Below are positions 45,876 to 55,463 of a stretch of 64,000 nt of DNA, in pieces (the stretch's first letter is position 1; each line of letters begins with the position of its first letter). This DNA is from Flavobacterium sp. LC2016-23 (GTDB lineage Bacteria > Bacteroidota > Bacteroidia > Flavobacteriales > Flavobacteriaceae): assembly GCF_009674775.1 (NCBI RefSeq), contig NZ_WKKE01000001.1, forward strand, positions 304,675 to 368,674, written 5' to 3'. A model generated the notes under the pieces. It was not told the DNA's origin and ran no database searches. It was given only the letters and a program-made list of their open reading frames with translations. The position numbers and the translations under genes are program-made.

Positions 45876-47207
45876 ATGAAAAAGGTGGGTAACCATAATT
45901 CGATCTCAAGAAAATTACTTCTTAGCTTATCGCTAACGTTAATTTTCTCCCTAACTTCATTTGCTCAAGATGCTGCTGCTCCGGCGGCACCTGCTGCTGC
46001 TGCTCCGGCTGCAACTGCGGGTGGTGATCCAGTAAAAGGGAAGGAACTTTTTAATGCAAATTGCGCTGCATGTCACAAATTAGATGCAAAATCAACAGGT
46101 CCTGCCTTAAGAGGAGTTGCTGCTAAGCATGACATGGCCTGGATCTACAAGTGGGTTCATAACAGTTCTGAATTAATTAAGTCAGGTGATGCTGTTGCAG
46201 TTAAATTATTTGAAGAAAACAACAAGTCTGTTATGACTGCTTTTCCTCAATTGTCGGAAGGTGATATTGATAACATTATCGCTTATACTTCTGAAGTAAA
46301 AGCTGAGCCTGTTGCAGCTGCTGGTGGTGCTGCTACTCCTCCTGGTACAAAAGTTGAGAGCGGAAGTATTTCTAATAATATCATTTTAGGAGCCCTTGCT
46401 CTTGTAATGGCTATTTTAGTGGTAATGTTGTTCATGGTGAACAAAGTATTGACTAAAGTAGCAAGCAATAATGGTATTGTAGTGGCTCCTAGAGAAGCGA
46501 GAACGCCAATCTGGAAAGCTTTTGCTAGAAATCAGTTTTTAGTATTGGTTACTTCTATATTTTTGCTTTTGGCAAGTGGTTATTTTGTCTATGGATTTTT
46601 GATGCAAGTTGGTGTAGATCAAAACTATGAGCCAATTCAGCCAATTCATTATTCTCATAAAATTCACGCCGGAGACAACGAGATCAATTGTAAATATTGT
46701 CACTCTGCTGCACGTGTGAGTAAAAATGCAGGTATTCCTTCTTTGAATGTTTGTATGAACTGTCATAAAAATATTTCTGAAGTTGCCGAAACTACTGCTA
46801 CTCCTGAGTACAGCAAAGCGTTTTACGATGCTCAAATTCAAAAACTGTATGATGCAGTTGGATGGGATAAAGCAAAACAAGCTTATACCGGAAAAACGCA
46901 GCCTGTAAAATGGGTTCGTATTCATAATCTTCCTGATTTTGTTTACTTCAATCACTCACAACACGTTTCTGTTGCAGGTGTTGAATGTCAGACTTGTCAC
47001 GGACCGGTACAGGAATTTGAAATCATGAAGCAATATTCTAAATTAACAATGGGATGGTGTATTGATTGCCACAGAAAAACTGATGTTAAGATGGAAGGAA
47101 ATGCATATTATGATAAAATTCATGCTGAACTTTCTAAAAAATACGGTGTAGAAAAATTGACTGCAGCGCAAATGGGAGGTTTAGAATGCGGTAAATGCCA
47201 CTATTAA
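45876..47207 (+). CDS. actA: ACIII subunit ActA, multiheme cytochrome c
   Basis: A 443-residue exported multiheme cytochrome of Alternative Complex III. A signal peptide ends near residue 31. An Ala/Pro linker leads to a mono-heme cytochrome c domain with CAACH (Cys63-His67). A membrane segment near 170-190 and a second near 215-235 follow. The ActA pentaheme part has CxxCH at Cys272, Cys293, Cys371, Cys395 and Cys438. The extra N-terminal monoheme domain makes six hemes in all. It is the first gene of the operon. Confidence 0.93.
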   Translation: MKKVGNHNSISRKLLLSLSLTLIFSLTSFAQDAAAPAAPAAAAPAATAGGDPVKGKELFNANCAACHKLDAKSTGPALRGVAAKHDMAWIYKWVHNSSELIKSGDAVAVKLFEENNKSVMTAFPQLSEGDIDNIIAYTSEVKAEPVAAAGGAATPPGTKVESGSISNNIILGALALVMAILVVMLFMVNKVLTKVASNNGIVVAPREARTPIWKAFARNQFLVLVTSIFLLLASGYFVYGFLMQVGVDQNYEPIQPIHYSHKIHAGDNEINCKYCHSAARVSKNAGIPSLNVCMNCHKNISEVAETTATPEYSKAFYDAQIQKLYDAVGWDKAKQAYTGKTQPVKWVRIHNLPDFVYFNHSQHVSVAGVECQTCHGPVQEFEIMKQYSKLTMGWCIDCHRKTDVKMEGNAYYDKIHAELSKKYGVEKLTAAQMGGLECGKCHY

Positions 47208-47239
47208 TCGAATTATTAAGATTTTAATATTTATATACA

Positions 47240-50200
47240 ATGTCATCAAACAAAAAATACTGGAAAAGTGTTGAGGAACTAGAAAATAGTTCTATTGTTG
47301 AGGCGCTTAGAAATAACGAATTTGTTGAAGAGATTCCTACTGATGAATTTTTAGGAAACGCAGATGCATTAGCTACATCTGGAACTTCACGTCGTGACTT
47401 TTTAAAGTACGTAGGGTTTAGTACTGCAGCCGTAACGCTAGCAGCTTGCGAAGGCCCTGTTCACAAGTCTATACCTTATGTGTTACAACCGGAACAAATC
47501 ATTCCTGGTGTTGCTGATTATTATGCAACAACTGTTTTTGATGGTTTTGATTTTGCTAACCTTTTAGTAAAAACTCGTGAAGGTCGTCCAATTAAAATTG
47601 AAAACAATACTATTTCCGGAGCTAAGTTTTCAGCCAATGCCAGAATTCATGCGTCAATCCTGTCATTATATGACAGCATGCGTCTGAAAGAACCTAAATT
47701 GGATGGAAAAAATAGTAGCTGGTCTGCTGTTGATTTGAAAATTAAATCAAGTATTGCTGATGCAAAAGCAAAAGGTGGACAAGTTGTATTGTTGACTAAT
47801 ACTTTAGCGAGTCCGTCTACTGAAAAACTGATTGGTGAATTTATCGCTAAAAACCCAAATGCAAAGCATGTGGTTTATGATGCAGTATCTTCTTCAGAAG
47901 CGTTAGATGCATTTCAGACAGTGTATGGTGAGAGAGCTTTAGTAGATTATGATTTTTCAAAAGCTTCTTTAATTGTTTCTGTCGGAGCTGATTTCTTGGG
48001 AGATTGGCAAGGTGGAGGATATGATTCAGGATATGCGAAAGGACGTATTCCTCAAAATGGAAAAATGTCTCGTCATTTTCAGTTTGAATCAAACATGACT
48101 TTATCCGGAGCTGCTGCTGATAAGCGTATTCCTATGACAGGAGCTGATCAGAAGCAAGTTTTAGTTCAAATATATAATATCGTTGCAGGTGCTTCTGTTC
48201 CGGTTTCTTTGGAAGCTAAATTTAAGACAGAAGCTGTTAAAGCTGCTCAGCAGTTAAAAGCTGCTGGTTCAAAAGGAGTTTTAGTATCTGGAATTGAAGA
48301 TAAAAATGCTCAGTTGTTAGTCTTGGCTATCAATCAGGCATTGGCTAGTGAGGCCTTTACTACTGTTGGGACAAGACAGATTAGAAAAGGTTCAAATGCG
48401 GTGGTTGCTCAATTGGTAAAAGATATGAATGCAGGTAGTGTTCATACTTTGATTATGAGTGGTGTTAACCCGGTTTATACATTAGCGGATTCTGCTTCTT
48501 TTGAAGCCGGATTGAAAAAAGTAAAAACATCAGTAGCTTTCTCTTTGAAAGAAGATGAAACTGCATCAGTTACTACAATTGCTGCTCCTGTTGCTCACTA
48601 TTTAGAGGCTTGGGGTGATGTTGAAATAACAAAAGGAACTTATAGTTTAACACAACCAACTATTCGCCCTATATTTAATACAAAACAATTTCAGGACGTT
48701 TTATTATCATTAAACGGAATTCCTGGAACTTTCTATGATTATATCAAAGCTAATTCTGCTGGTATTATTGCAGGTTCTTCGTGGAATAAAGTTTTACATG
48801 ATGGTGTTTTTGTAGTTGGATCTGCTGCTTTAGCTGGTGGAGCTGTTGATTATGCTGCTGCTGCAAATGCAGTTTCAAAATCAAAACCAGCTGGTGACTT
48901 CGAATTGGTATTGTATACTAAAACAGGTTTAGGTGACGGACAACAAGCAAACAACCCTTGGTTGCAGGAGTTTCCGGATCCAATCACAAGAGTTTCATGG
49001 GATAACTATGTTACTGTTTCGAATGCTGATGCTAAGAAATTGGGTTTAACAAATGAAATTGTGGCTAACGGAGGTTTAAATGGTAGTTATGCTACTATTA
49101 CTCTGGTTGATGGTGCTAAGTTAGAAAACGTGCCTGTAATTGTTCAGCCGGGACAAGCTGTTGGTACAGTCGGTTTAGCTGTTGGTTACGGACGTAAAGC
49201 TGCTTTAAAAGAAGAAATGCAGGTAGGTTTAAATGCTTACGCTTTATATAAAAACTTTAATAATGTTCAGGCTGTTTCTTCTATTGTGAAAGCAAACGGA
49301 GTACACGAGTTTGCTTGTGTGCAGGGTCAGAAAACTTTAATGGGTAGAGGAGATATTATTAAGGAAACTACTCTTGAAGTCTTTAACTCAAAAGATGCTG
49401 AACACTGGAATCCACAACCAATGGTCTCTTTGGATCATCAGGAAGTAGAAGCTACAACAGTTGATTTATGGGAGTCATTTGATCGTTCAACAGGGCATCA
49501 TTTTAATCTTTCAATCGACTTAAATGCTTGTACAGGATGTGGGGCATGTGTTATTGCCTGTCATGCTGAAAACAATGTACCGGTTGTAGGTAAAGCAGAG
49601 GTAAGAAGAAGCCGTGATATGCACTGGTTGCGTATTGACAGATACTATTCTTCTGAAAGCACTTTTGAAGGTGATAATGAAAGAAAAGAGAATATTGCCG
49701 GTTTATCCAGCTCATTGTCTACCTTTAATGAAATGGAAAAAGCAGGAGATAATCCTCAGGTTGCTTTCCAGCCAGTAATGTGTCAACACTGTAATCACGC
49801 ACCTTGTGAAACAGTTTGTCCGGTTGCTGCAACCTCTCACGGTCGTGAGGGTCAAAATCATATGGCATACAACAGATGTGTTGGTACTCGTTATTGTGCA
49901 AACAACTGTCCGTATAAAGTACGTCGTTTTAACTGGTTCTTGTACAACAAAAACAGTGAGTTCGATTATCACATGAATGATGATTTAGGTCGTATGGTAT
50001 TAAACCCAGACGTAAATGTTCGTTCACGTGGAGTTATGGAAAAATGTTCTATGTGTATTCAAATGACACAAGCTACAAAATTAAAAGCGAAAAATGAAGG
50101 ACGTCCGGTTGTTGATGGTGAATTCCAGACAGCTTGTTCCAGCGCTTGTTCTTCTGGAGCGATGATCTTTGGAGATGTTAATGATAAAGAAAGTAAAGTA

Positions 50201-50296
50201 GCTAAATTAGCTGCTGATGAAAGATCATACCATTTGTTAGAGCATGTTGGAACAAAACCTAATGTGGTTTACCATGTTAAAGTTAGAAATACGTAG
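47240..50296 (+). CDS. actB: ACIII subunit ActB, molybdopterin-like and Fe-S protein
   Basis: A 1018-residue subunit. The N-terminus has the twin-arginine motif SRRDFLKYVGFSTAAVTLAA. Residues about 60-730 resemble a molybdopterin oxidoreductase; in known ACIII complexes this domain lacks the cofactor. The C-terminal part carries Fe-S cluster motifs: CTGCGACVIACH starting at Cys764, CQHCNHAPCETVCPVA, RCVGTRYCANNCPYKVRRF and CSMC with a final CSSACSSG. It passes electrons from the quinol side towards the hemes. It starts 32 bases after actA. Confidence 0.95.
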   Translation: MSSNKKYWKSVEELENSSIVEALRNNEFVEEIPTDEFLGNADALATSGTSRRDFLKYVGFSTAAVTLAACEGPVHKSIPYVLQPEQIIPGVADYYATTVFDGFDFANLLVKTREGRPIKIENNTISGAKFSANARIHASILSLYDSMRLKEPKLDGKNSSWSAVDLKIKSSIADAKAKGGQVVLLTNTLASPSTEKLIGEFIAKNPNAKHVVYDAVSSSEALDAFQTVYGERALVDYDFSKASLIVSVGADFLGDWQGGGYDSGYAKGRIPQNGKMSRHFQFESNMTLSGAAADKRIPMTGADQKQVLVQIYNIVAGASVPVSLEAKFKTEAVKAAQQLKAAGSKGVLVSGIEDKNAQLLVLAINQALASEAFTTVGTRQIRKGSNAVVAQLVKDMNAGSVHTLIMSGVNPVYTLADSASFEAGLKKVKTSVAFSLKEDETASVTTIAAPVAHYLEAWGDVEITKGTYSLTQPTIRPIFNTKQFQDVLLSLNGIPGTFYDYIKANSAGIIAGSSWNKVLHDGVFVVGSAALAGGAVDYAAAANAVSKSKPAGDFELVLYTKTGLGDGQQANNPWLQEFPDPITRVSWDNYVTVSNADAKKLGLTNEIVANGGLNGSYATITLVDGAKLENVPVIVQPGQAVGTVGLAVGYGRKAALKEEMQVGLNAYALYKNFNNVQAVSSIVKANGVHEFACVQGQKTLMGRGDIIKETTLEVFNSKDAEHWNPQPMVSLDHQEVEATTVDLWESFDRSTGHHFNLSIDLNACTGCGACVIACHAENNVPVVGKAEVRRSRDMHWLRIDRYYSSESTFEGDNERKENIAGLSSSLSTFNEMEKAGDNPQVAFQPVMCQHCNHAPCETVCPVAATSHGREGQNHMAYNRCVGTRYCANNCPYKVRRFNWFLYNKNSEFDYHMNDDLGRMVLNPDVNVRSRGVMEKCSMCIQMTQATKLKAKNEGRPVVDGEFQTACSSACSSGAMIFGDVNDKESKVAKLAADERSYHLLEHVGTKPNVVYHVKVRNT

Positions 50297-50334
50297 TACA
50301 AAGAATTATTAATTAAGAAACAATATAAAGGATT

Positions 50335-51735
50335 ATGTCGTCTCATTACGAAGCACCCATTAGAAAACCTTTAGTTATAGGTGATAAATCTTATCACGAT
50401 GTAACAGTAGATGTAGCTGCGCCTGTTGAGGGTAAAGCAAATAAACATTGGTGGATTGTATTTTCAATCGCATTAACGGCCTTCCTTTGGGGATTGGGTT
50501 GTATTATTTACACTGTATCTACCGGTATCGGAACATGGGGATTAAATAAAACAGTTGGTTGGGCCTGGGATATCACTAACTTTGTTTGGTGGGTAGGTAT
50601 TGGTCACGCGGGAACATTGATTTCTGCGGTATTATTACTTTTCCGTCAGCGTTGGAGAATGGCGATTAACCGTTCTGCAGAAGCTATGACTATTTTCTCA
50701 GTAGTTCAGGCAGGTTTATTTCCAATTATTCACATGGGTCGTCCATGGTTAGCATACTGGGTTTTACCTATTCCGAATCAGTTTGGATCTTTATGGGTAA
50801 ACTTTAACTCACCGCTACTTTGGGACGTATTCGCAATTTCAACGTACTTATCGGTATCACTTGTTTTCTGGTGGACTGGTTTACTACCTGACTTTGCAAT
50901 GCTACGTGATAGAGCAATAACACCTTTCCATAAGAGAGTTTATTCTATCCTAAGTTTTGGATGGAGCGGAAAAGCAAAGGACTGGCAACGTTTTGAAGAA
51001 GTATCCTTGGTACTTGCAGGTTTAGCTACTCCACTTGTACTTTCTGTACACACTATTGTATCGATGGACTTTGCTACTTCGGTAATTCCAGGATGGCATA
51101 CCACAATTTTCCCTCCGTACTTTGTTGCCGGAGCCGTATTCTCAGGATTTGCAATGGTAAACACATTGTTAATCATCATGAGAAAGGTTTCTAACCTTGA
51201 AGCTTATATTACACTTCAGCATATCGAATTAATGAACATTGTAATTATGATTACGGGTTCGATTGTGGGTGTAGCTTATATTACTGAGTTATTTGTAGCC
51301 TGGTATTCAGGTGTGGAATATGAGCAGTATGCTTTCTTAAACAGAGCTACCGGACCTTACTGGTGGGCATATTGGTCAATGATGACTTGTAACGTTTTCT
51401 CTCCGCAATTTATGTGGTTCAAGAAATTAAGAACAAGTATCATGTTCTCATTTATTATTTCGATTGTAGTAAACATCGGAATGTGGTTTGAAAGATTCGT
51501 AATTATCGTTACTTCTTTACATAGAGATTATCTTCCGTCTTCATGGACAATGTTCTCACCAACATTTGTTGACATTGGAATTTTCATCGGAACAATTGGT
51601 TTCTTTTTCGTATTGTTTTTATTGTACTCAAGAACATTCCCTGTAATTGCTCAGGCGGAGGTTAAAACAATTTTGAAAGGAACAGGAGATAATTACATTA
51701 GAGAAAGAGCAAATAAAGATTCACATCATGAGTAA
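50335..51735 (+). CDS. actC: ACIII subunit ActC, NrfD-like quinol-binding membrane protein
   Basis: A 466-residue membrane protein of the NrfD/PsrC family with about ten helices. It forms a quinol oxidation site of ACIII. Segments WAWDITNFVWWVGIGHAGTL, MGRPWLAYW and VSMDFATSVIPGWHTTIFPPYFVAGA are typical. The last 8 bases overlap the actD start. Confidence 0.95.
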   Translation: MSSHYEAPIRKPLVIGDKSYHDVTVDVAAPVEGKANKHWWIVFSIALTAFLWGLGCIIYTVSTGIGTWGLNKTVGWAWDITNFVWWVGIGHAGTLISAVLLLFRQRWRMAINRSAEAMTIFSVVQAGLFPIIHMGRPWLAYWVLPIPNQFGSLWVNFNSPLLWDVFAISTYLSVSLVFWWTGLLPDFAMLRDRAITPFHKRVYSILSFGWSGKAKDWQRFEEVSLVLAGLATPLVLSVHTIVSMDFATSVIPGWHTTIFPPYFVAGAVFSGFAMVNTLLIIMRKVSNLEAYITLQHIELMNIVIMITGSIVGVAYITELFVAWYSGVEYEQYAFLNRATGPYWWAYWSMMTCNVFSPQFMWFKKLRTSIMFSFIISIVVNIGMWFERFVIIVTSLHRDYLPSSWTMFSPTFVDIGIFIGTIGFFFVLFLLYSRTFPVIAQAEVKTILKGTGDNYIRERANKDSHHE

Positions 51736-52252
51736 TAAAGTAATATACGCCATTTATAATGACGATGATATTTTGATGGATGCAGTAAAGAAAACCAGAG
51801 CTGCACATCATCATATTGAAGAAGTTTTTACTCCATTCCCAGTTCACGGATTGGATAAAGCTATGGGACTAGCGCCAACAAGATTAGCAATTTGTGCTTT
51901 TTTATATGGATGTGTTGGTATCTCTGTTGCAACAACAATGATGAGTTACATTATGATTCATGACTGGCCACAGGATATTGGTGGAAAACCAAGTTTTAGT
52001 TTTATTCAGAATATGCCCGCTTTTGTGCCTATTATGTTTGAGATGACTGTGTTTTTTGCTGCCCACTTAATGGTAATCACTTTTTATATGAGAAGTAGAT
52101 TATGGCCGTTTAAAGAAGCTGAAAATCCTGATGTAAGAACAACAGATGACCATTTTTTAATGGAAGTTGCTGTAAACGATAACGAGGCAGAATTAGTTTC
52201 TTTCTTTGAAGGTACAGGAGCAGTTGAAGTTAAAGTAATTGAAAAGAATTAA
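51728..52252 (+). CDS. actD: ACIII subunit ActD (DUF3341)
   Basis: A 174-residue membrane protein with a cytoplasmic N-terminal domain of about 55 residues (AIYNDDDILMDAVKKTR, VFTPFPVHGLDKAMG) and two membrane helices at about 58-80 and 97-120. The C-terminal tail is acidic. ActD matches DUF3341 of ACIII complexes. It overlaps actC by 8 bases and lies 8 bases before actE. Confidence 0.94.
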   Translation: MSNKVIYAIYNDDDILMDAVKKTRAAHHHIEEVFTPFPVHGLDKAMGLAPTRLAICAFLYGCVGISVATTMMSYIMIHDWPQDIGGKPSFSFIQNMPAFVPIMFEMTVFFAAHLMVITFYMRSRLWPFKEAENPDVRTTDDHFLMEVAVNDNEAELVSFFEGTGAVEVKVIEKN

Positions 52253-52260
52253 TTGTAGCT

Positions 52261-52806
52261 ATGAAAAGGATATATAAAATAACACTTTTAGTTGGTATAA
52301 CTATTTTAGTTTCATCTTGCCACAATAATTCGGCACCAAACTATCAGTATTTCCCTAATATGTATGAGTCTGTAGGTTATGAAACTTATTCAGAAGCAAA
52401 AATATTTAAAGGAGGAAAAGAAGGACAGCTTCCTGTAGAAGGAACTATCAACAGAGGTTTTGAACCTTATGAATATGAAAATTCGACTGCTGGTTATGAA
52501 TTGGCTAAAGCTAATCTGAAATCGCCTTTGGATTCTATCGAGAGAAACTCAGGAAAAGGAAAAGAACTTTTCGAAATTTATTGTATCAGTTGCCATGGTG
52601 CAGCTGGAAACGGTAAAGGTAAATTGGTTGAAAGAGAAAAATTTCTTGGAGTGCCTAGCTATAAAGACAGAGTTATTACTGAAGGAAGTATCTTTCACGT
52701 TGAAACTTATGGTTTAAATGCAATGGGTTCACATGCAAATCAATTAAGTGCCCACGAACGTTGGTTAGTTGCTGACTATGTTCTAAAACTAAAAAGCCAA
52801 TTATAA
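52261..52806 (+). CDS. actE: ACIII subunit ActE, mono-heme cytochrome c lipoprotein
   Basis: A 181-residue protein. The leader ends in the lipobox SSC, so the mature protein is lipid-anchored at about Cys20. The heme c site is CISCHG (Cys108, Cys111, His112). The distal Met is probably in YGLNAMGSHANQL. ActE carries electrons from the ACIII core towards the oxidase. Confidence 0.94.
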   Translation: MKRIYKITLLVGITILVSSCHNNSAPNYQYFPNMYESVGYETYSEAKIFKGGKEGQLPVEGTINRGFEPYEYENSTAGYELAKANLKSPLDSIERNSGKGKELFEIYCISCHGAAGNGKGKLVEREKFLGVPSYKDRVITEGSIFHVETYGLNAMGSHANQLSAHERWLVADYVLKLKSQL

Positions 52807-52833
52807 TTGTTGAACAAACTGATCGTAATAGAT

Positions 52834-54225
52834 ATGTATACATTTTCAAGTAAATTAAAAACTTTTTCTATCATCCTAATGGCCCTTGGTATATTAGGAA
52901 TTGGATATGGTTTTTTAACTGCTCCTAAAGATATTCAAGAAGTTGAGAAAATTCTAGCTGCAGATGCACATGGATCTCACGGTGCTGCGCATGAAGCAAC
53001 AGCAGAAACTTCACACCAAGAAGCTGGACATCACGAAGCTGCTAAAGATTCACATGAGTCACACGGTGGTGAGCATGCAAAAGTTAATGCCGCTGATGAG
53101 CATGAAAAACATTTAGAGCATGTACTGCACCAATTGCAAAACAAGCCTTGGTCTGCTTTATACGTTGCCTGTATTTTTTTCTTGCTACTTTCTATGGGAA
53201 CTTTAGCATTTTATGCTATTCAACAAGTTGCTCAGGCAGGATGGTCTCCGGTTTTGTTTAGAGTTATGCAGGGAATCACAGCTTATTTACCAGTGGGTTC
53301 TGTTATTTTCTTCATTATATTAATTCTTTGTGGATTACATTTTAATCACATATTTGTGTGGTTAGATAAAGGAATTACAGATCCTACAAGTGCAAATTAT
53401 GACGAAATTATTGCTGGAAAAGCGGGTTATTTAAATTTTTATTTCTGGATTATCAGAGCTGCTATCTTTTTAATAGGATGGAACCTATATCGTTACCAAT
53501 CCAGAAAAAATTGTTTGGCTCAGGATGATGCTAATGATGACCTTTATTACAAAAAGAACTTTAAGTTAACTGCTGGTTTCTTAGTATTCTTTATTGTTTC
53601 GGAATCTATTATGTCCTGGGATTGGATTATGTCTATTGACCCACACTGGTTTAGTACATTATTCGGATGGTATGTTTTTGCTTCTTTCTTCGTTAGTGGT
53701 ATTACTACAATTGCATTAGTGACTATCTATTTAAAATCTAAAGGATATTTAGAATATGTAAATACAAGTCATATACATGATTTAGCTAAATTTATGTTTG
53801 GTATTAGTGTTTTCTGGACGTACTTATGGTTCTCCCAGTTTATGTTGATCTGGTATGCTAATATTCCTGAAGAGGTAACCTATTTCGTAACAAGAATTCA
53901 GTTGTATAACTTACCATTCTTCGGAGCTGTAGTTATGAACTTTGTTTTCCCGTTATTAATATTAATCAATACAGACTTTAAACGTCTTAGCTGGGTTATT
54001 GTAATGGCTGGTATTGTTATCTTACTAGGTCACTATGTAGATTTCTTTAATATGATTATGCCTGGTACTGTTGGAGATAAATGGTTTATTGGAGTTCCTG
54101 AAATTGCATCTATACTTTTCTTCTTAGGTTTGTTTATTTTTGTAGTGTTTACTGCATTAACTAAAGCTCCTTTGTTAGCAAAAAGAAATCCTTTCATTGA
54201 AGAAAGTAAACATTTTCATTATTAA
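52834..54225 (+). CDS. actF: ACIII subunit ActF, second NrfD-like membrane subunit
   Basis: A 463-residue membrane protein from the ATG at 52834; a TTG at 52807 would overlap no gene but gives a polar start. After a first helix, residues about 40-105 form a His/Glu/Ala-rich loop (HGSHGAAHEA, GHHEAAKDSHESHGGEH). The remaining nine or so helices are of the NrfD type, as in ActC, though the quinone site of ActF is not thought active in all complexes. The His-rich loop might bind metal. Confidence 0.93.
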   Translation: MYTFSSKLKTFSIILMALGILGIGYGFLTAPKDIQEVEKILAADAHGSHGAAHEATAETSHQEAGHHEAAKDSHESHGGEHAKVNAADEHEKHLEHVLHQLQNKPWSALYVACIFFLLLSMGTLAFYAIQQVAQAGWSPVLFRVMQGITAYLPVGSVIFFIILILCGLHFNHIFVWLDKGITDPTSANYDEIIAGKAGYLNFYFWIIRAAIFLIGWNLYRYQSRKNCLAQDDANDDLYYKKNFKLTAGFLVFFIVSESIMSWDWIMSIDPHWFSTLFGWYVFASFFVSGITTIALVTIYLKSKGYLEYVNTSHIHDLAKFMFGISVFWTYLWFSQFMLIWYANIPEEVTYFVTRIQLYNLPFFGAVVMNFVFPLLILINTDFKRLSWVIVMAGIVILLGHYVDFFNMIMPGTVGDKWFIGVPEIASILFFLGLFIFVVFTALTKAPLLAKRNPFIEESKHFHY

Positions 54226-54244
54226 TATTTAAAGAAGTAAACAG

Positions 54245-55432
54245 ATGACAAGTTTGTTGGTAATTATAGTTTTAGTTTTATTAGCAGTTGCATTATGGCA
54301 ATTGACCAAGATATTTGATCTTACTCAAGTGGGATCCTCTTCGGACGATTCTCAGGTTGCATCGGATAATGATAATAATATTCAGGGATATATTATGTTT
54401 GGCTTTTTGGCATTCATCTATATATTTACGATTTATGGTTTACTAAAGTGGGGTGGTTTAGCACTTCATACTCCAGCTTCAGAGCATGGTCTTTTAGTAG
54501 ATAATTTGATGAATATTACCTGGGTTTTAATTTTTATCGTTCAATTTATTACACAAGGTTTATTATACTGGTTTTCTTTTAAAAATAGAGGGCATAAAGA
54601 TAGAAAAGCTTTATTCTTTGCTGATAGCAGCAAATTAGAAGCGATCTGGAGTATTATTCCATCTGTTGTTCTGGCTTGTTTAATTCTTTACGGATTGTAT
54701 GCCTGGAATAATATTATGTTCGTTGATAAAGATGAAGATGTTATCGAAATAGAATTATATGCACAACAATTTAAGTGGACTGCAAGATATGCCGGACAAG
54801 ACAATGTTCTTGGAAAAGCAAATGTTCGTTTGATAGAAGGTGTTAATACATTAGGAGTTGATATGTCAGATCCTAATGCTCAAGACGATATCGTGGTTTC
54901 AGAATTGCATATCCCAAAAGGAAAAAAAATACATTTCAAAATGCGTTCTCAGGATGTATTGCACTCTGCTTACATGCCTCACTTCAGAGCACAGATGAAC
55001 TGTGTTCCGGGAATGGTTACAGAGTTTGCTTTCATTCCAACTTACACAACTGCTGAATACAGAGAGTTGCCTTTTATGATTGAAAAAGTGGCAAACATCA
55101 ACAAACTTAGAGCTGAAAAAAGTGTCGAGTTAGTTGCTAAAGGAGGAACAGCTTTAGATCCTTATACCTTTGATTATTTATTATTATGTAATAAAATTTG
55201 TGGAGCTTCTCATTACAACATGCAAATGAAAGTGGTTGTAGATACTCCGGAAGATTATAAAAAATGGTTAAGCGAAAAAACTACGTTAACTCAGGATATT
55301 AAAGCTGCTGCCGCTGCTGAAAAACCTGCTGAAGCAGTAAAAGCTCCAACTACAGATAGTACAGCTAAGGATACAGTAAAAGCAGTTATTGATACTGTTA
55401 AAGCCGTTGTAGCTAAAGTGGCTATGAAATAA
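54245..55432 (+). CDS. coxB: Cytochrome c oxidase subunit II
   Basis: A 395-residue subunit II. Hydrophobic segments near residues 2-18 and 48-68 precede the usual helices at about 98-118 and 138-158; the cupredoxin domain then holds the CuA site in CNKICGASHYNM (Cys315, Cys319, His323, Met326) together with the earlier His in LHSAYMPHF. No fused cytochrome c domain is seen, so it is of the aa3 kind at this locus. The last 40 residues are an Ala/Lys/Thr tail of low complexity. Confidence 0.95.
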   Translation: MTSLLVIIVLVLLAVALWQLTKIFDLTQVGSSSDDSQVASDNDNNIQGYIMFGFLAFIYIFTIYGLLKWGGLALHTPASEHGLLVDNLMNITWVLIFIVQFITQGLLYWFSFKNRGHKDRKALFFADSSKLEAIWSIIPSVVLACLILYGLYAWNNIMFVDKDEDVIEIELYAQQFKWTARYAGQDNVLGKANVRLIEGVNTLGVDMSDPNAQDDIVVSELHIPKGKKIHFKMRSQDVLHSAYMPHFRAQMNCVPGMVTEFAFIPTYTTAEYRELPFMIEKVANINKLRAEKSVELVAKGGTALDPYTFDYLLLCNKICGASHYNMQMKVVVDTPEDYKKWLSEKTTLTQDIKAAAAAEKPAEAVKAPTTDSTAKDTVKAVIDTVKAVVAKVAMK

Positions 55433-55463
55433 TATTTATTAAGAAAATTTAAAGTATACATAT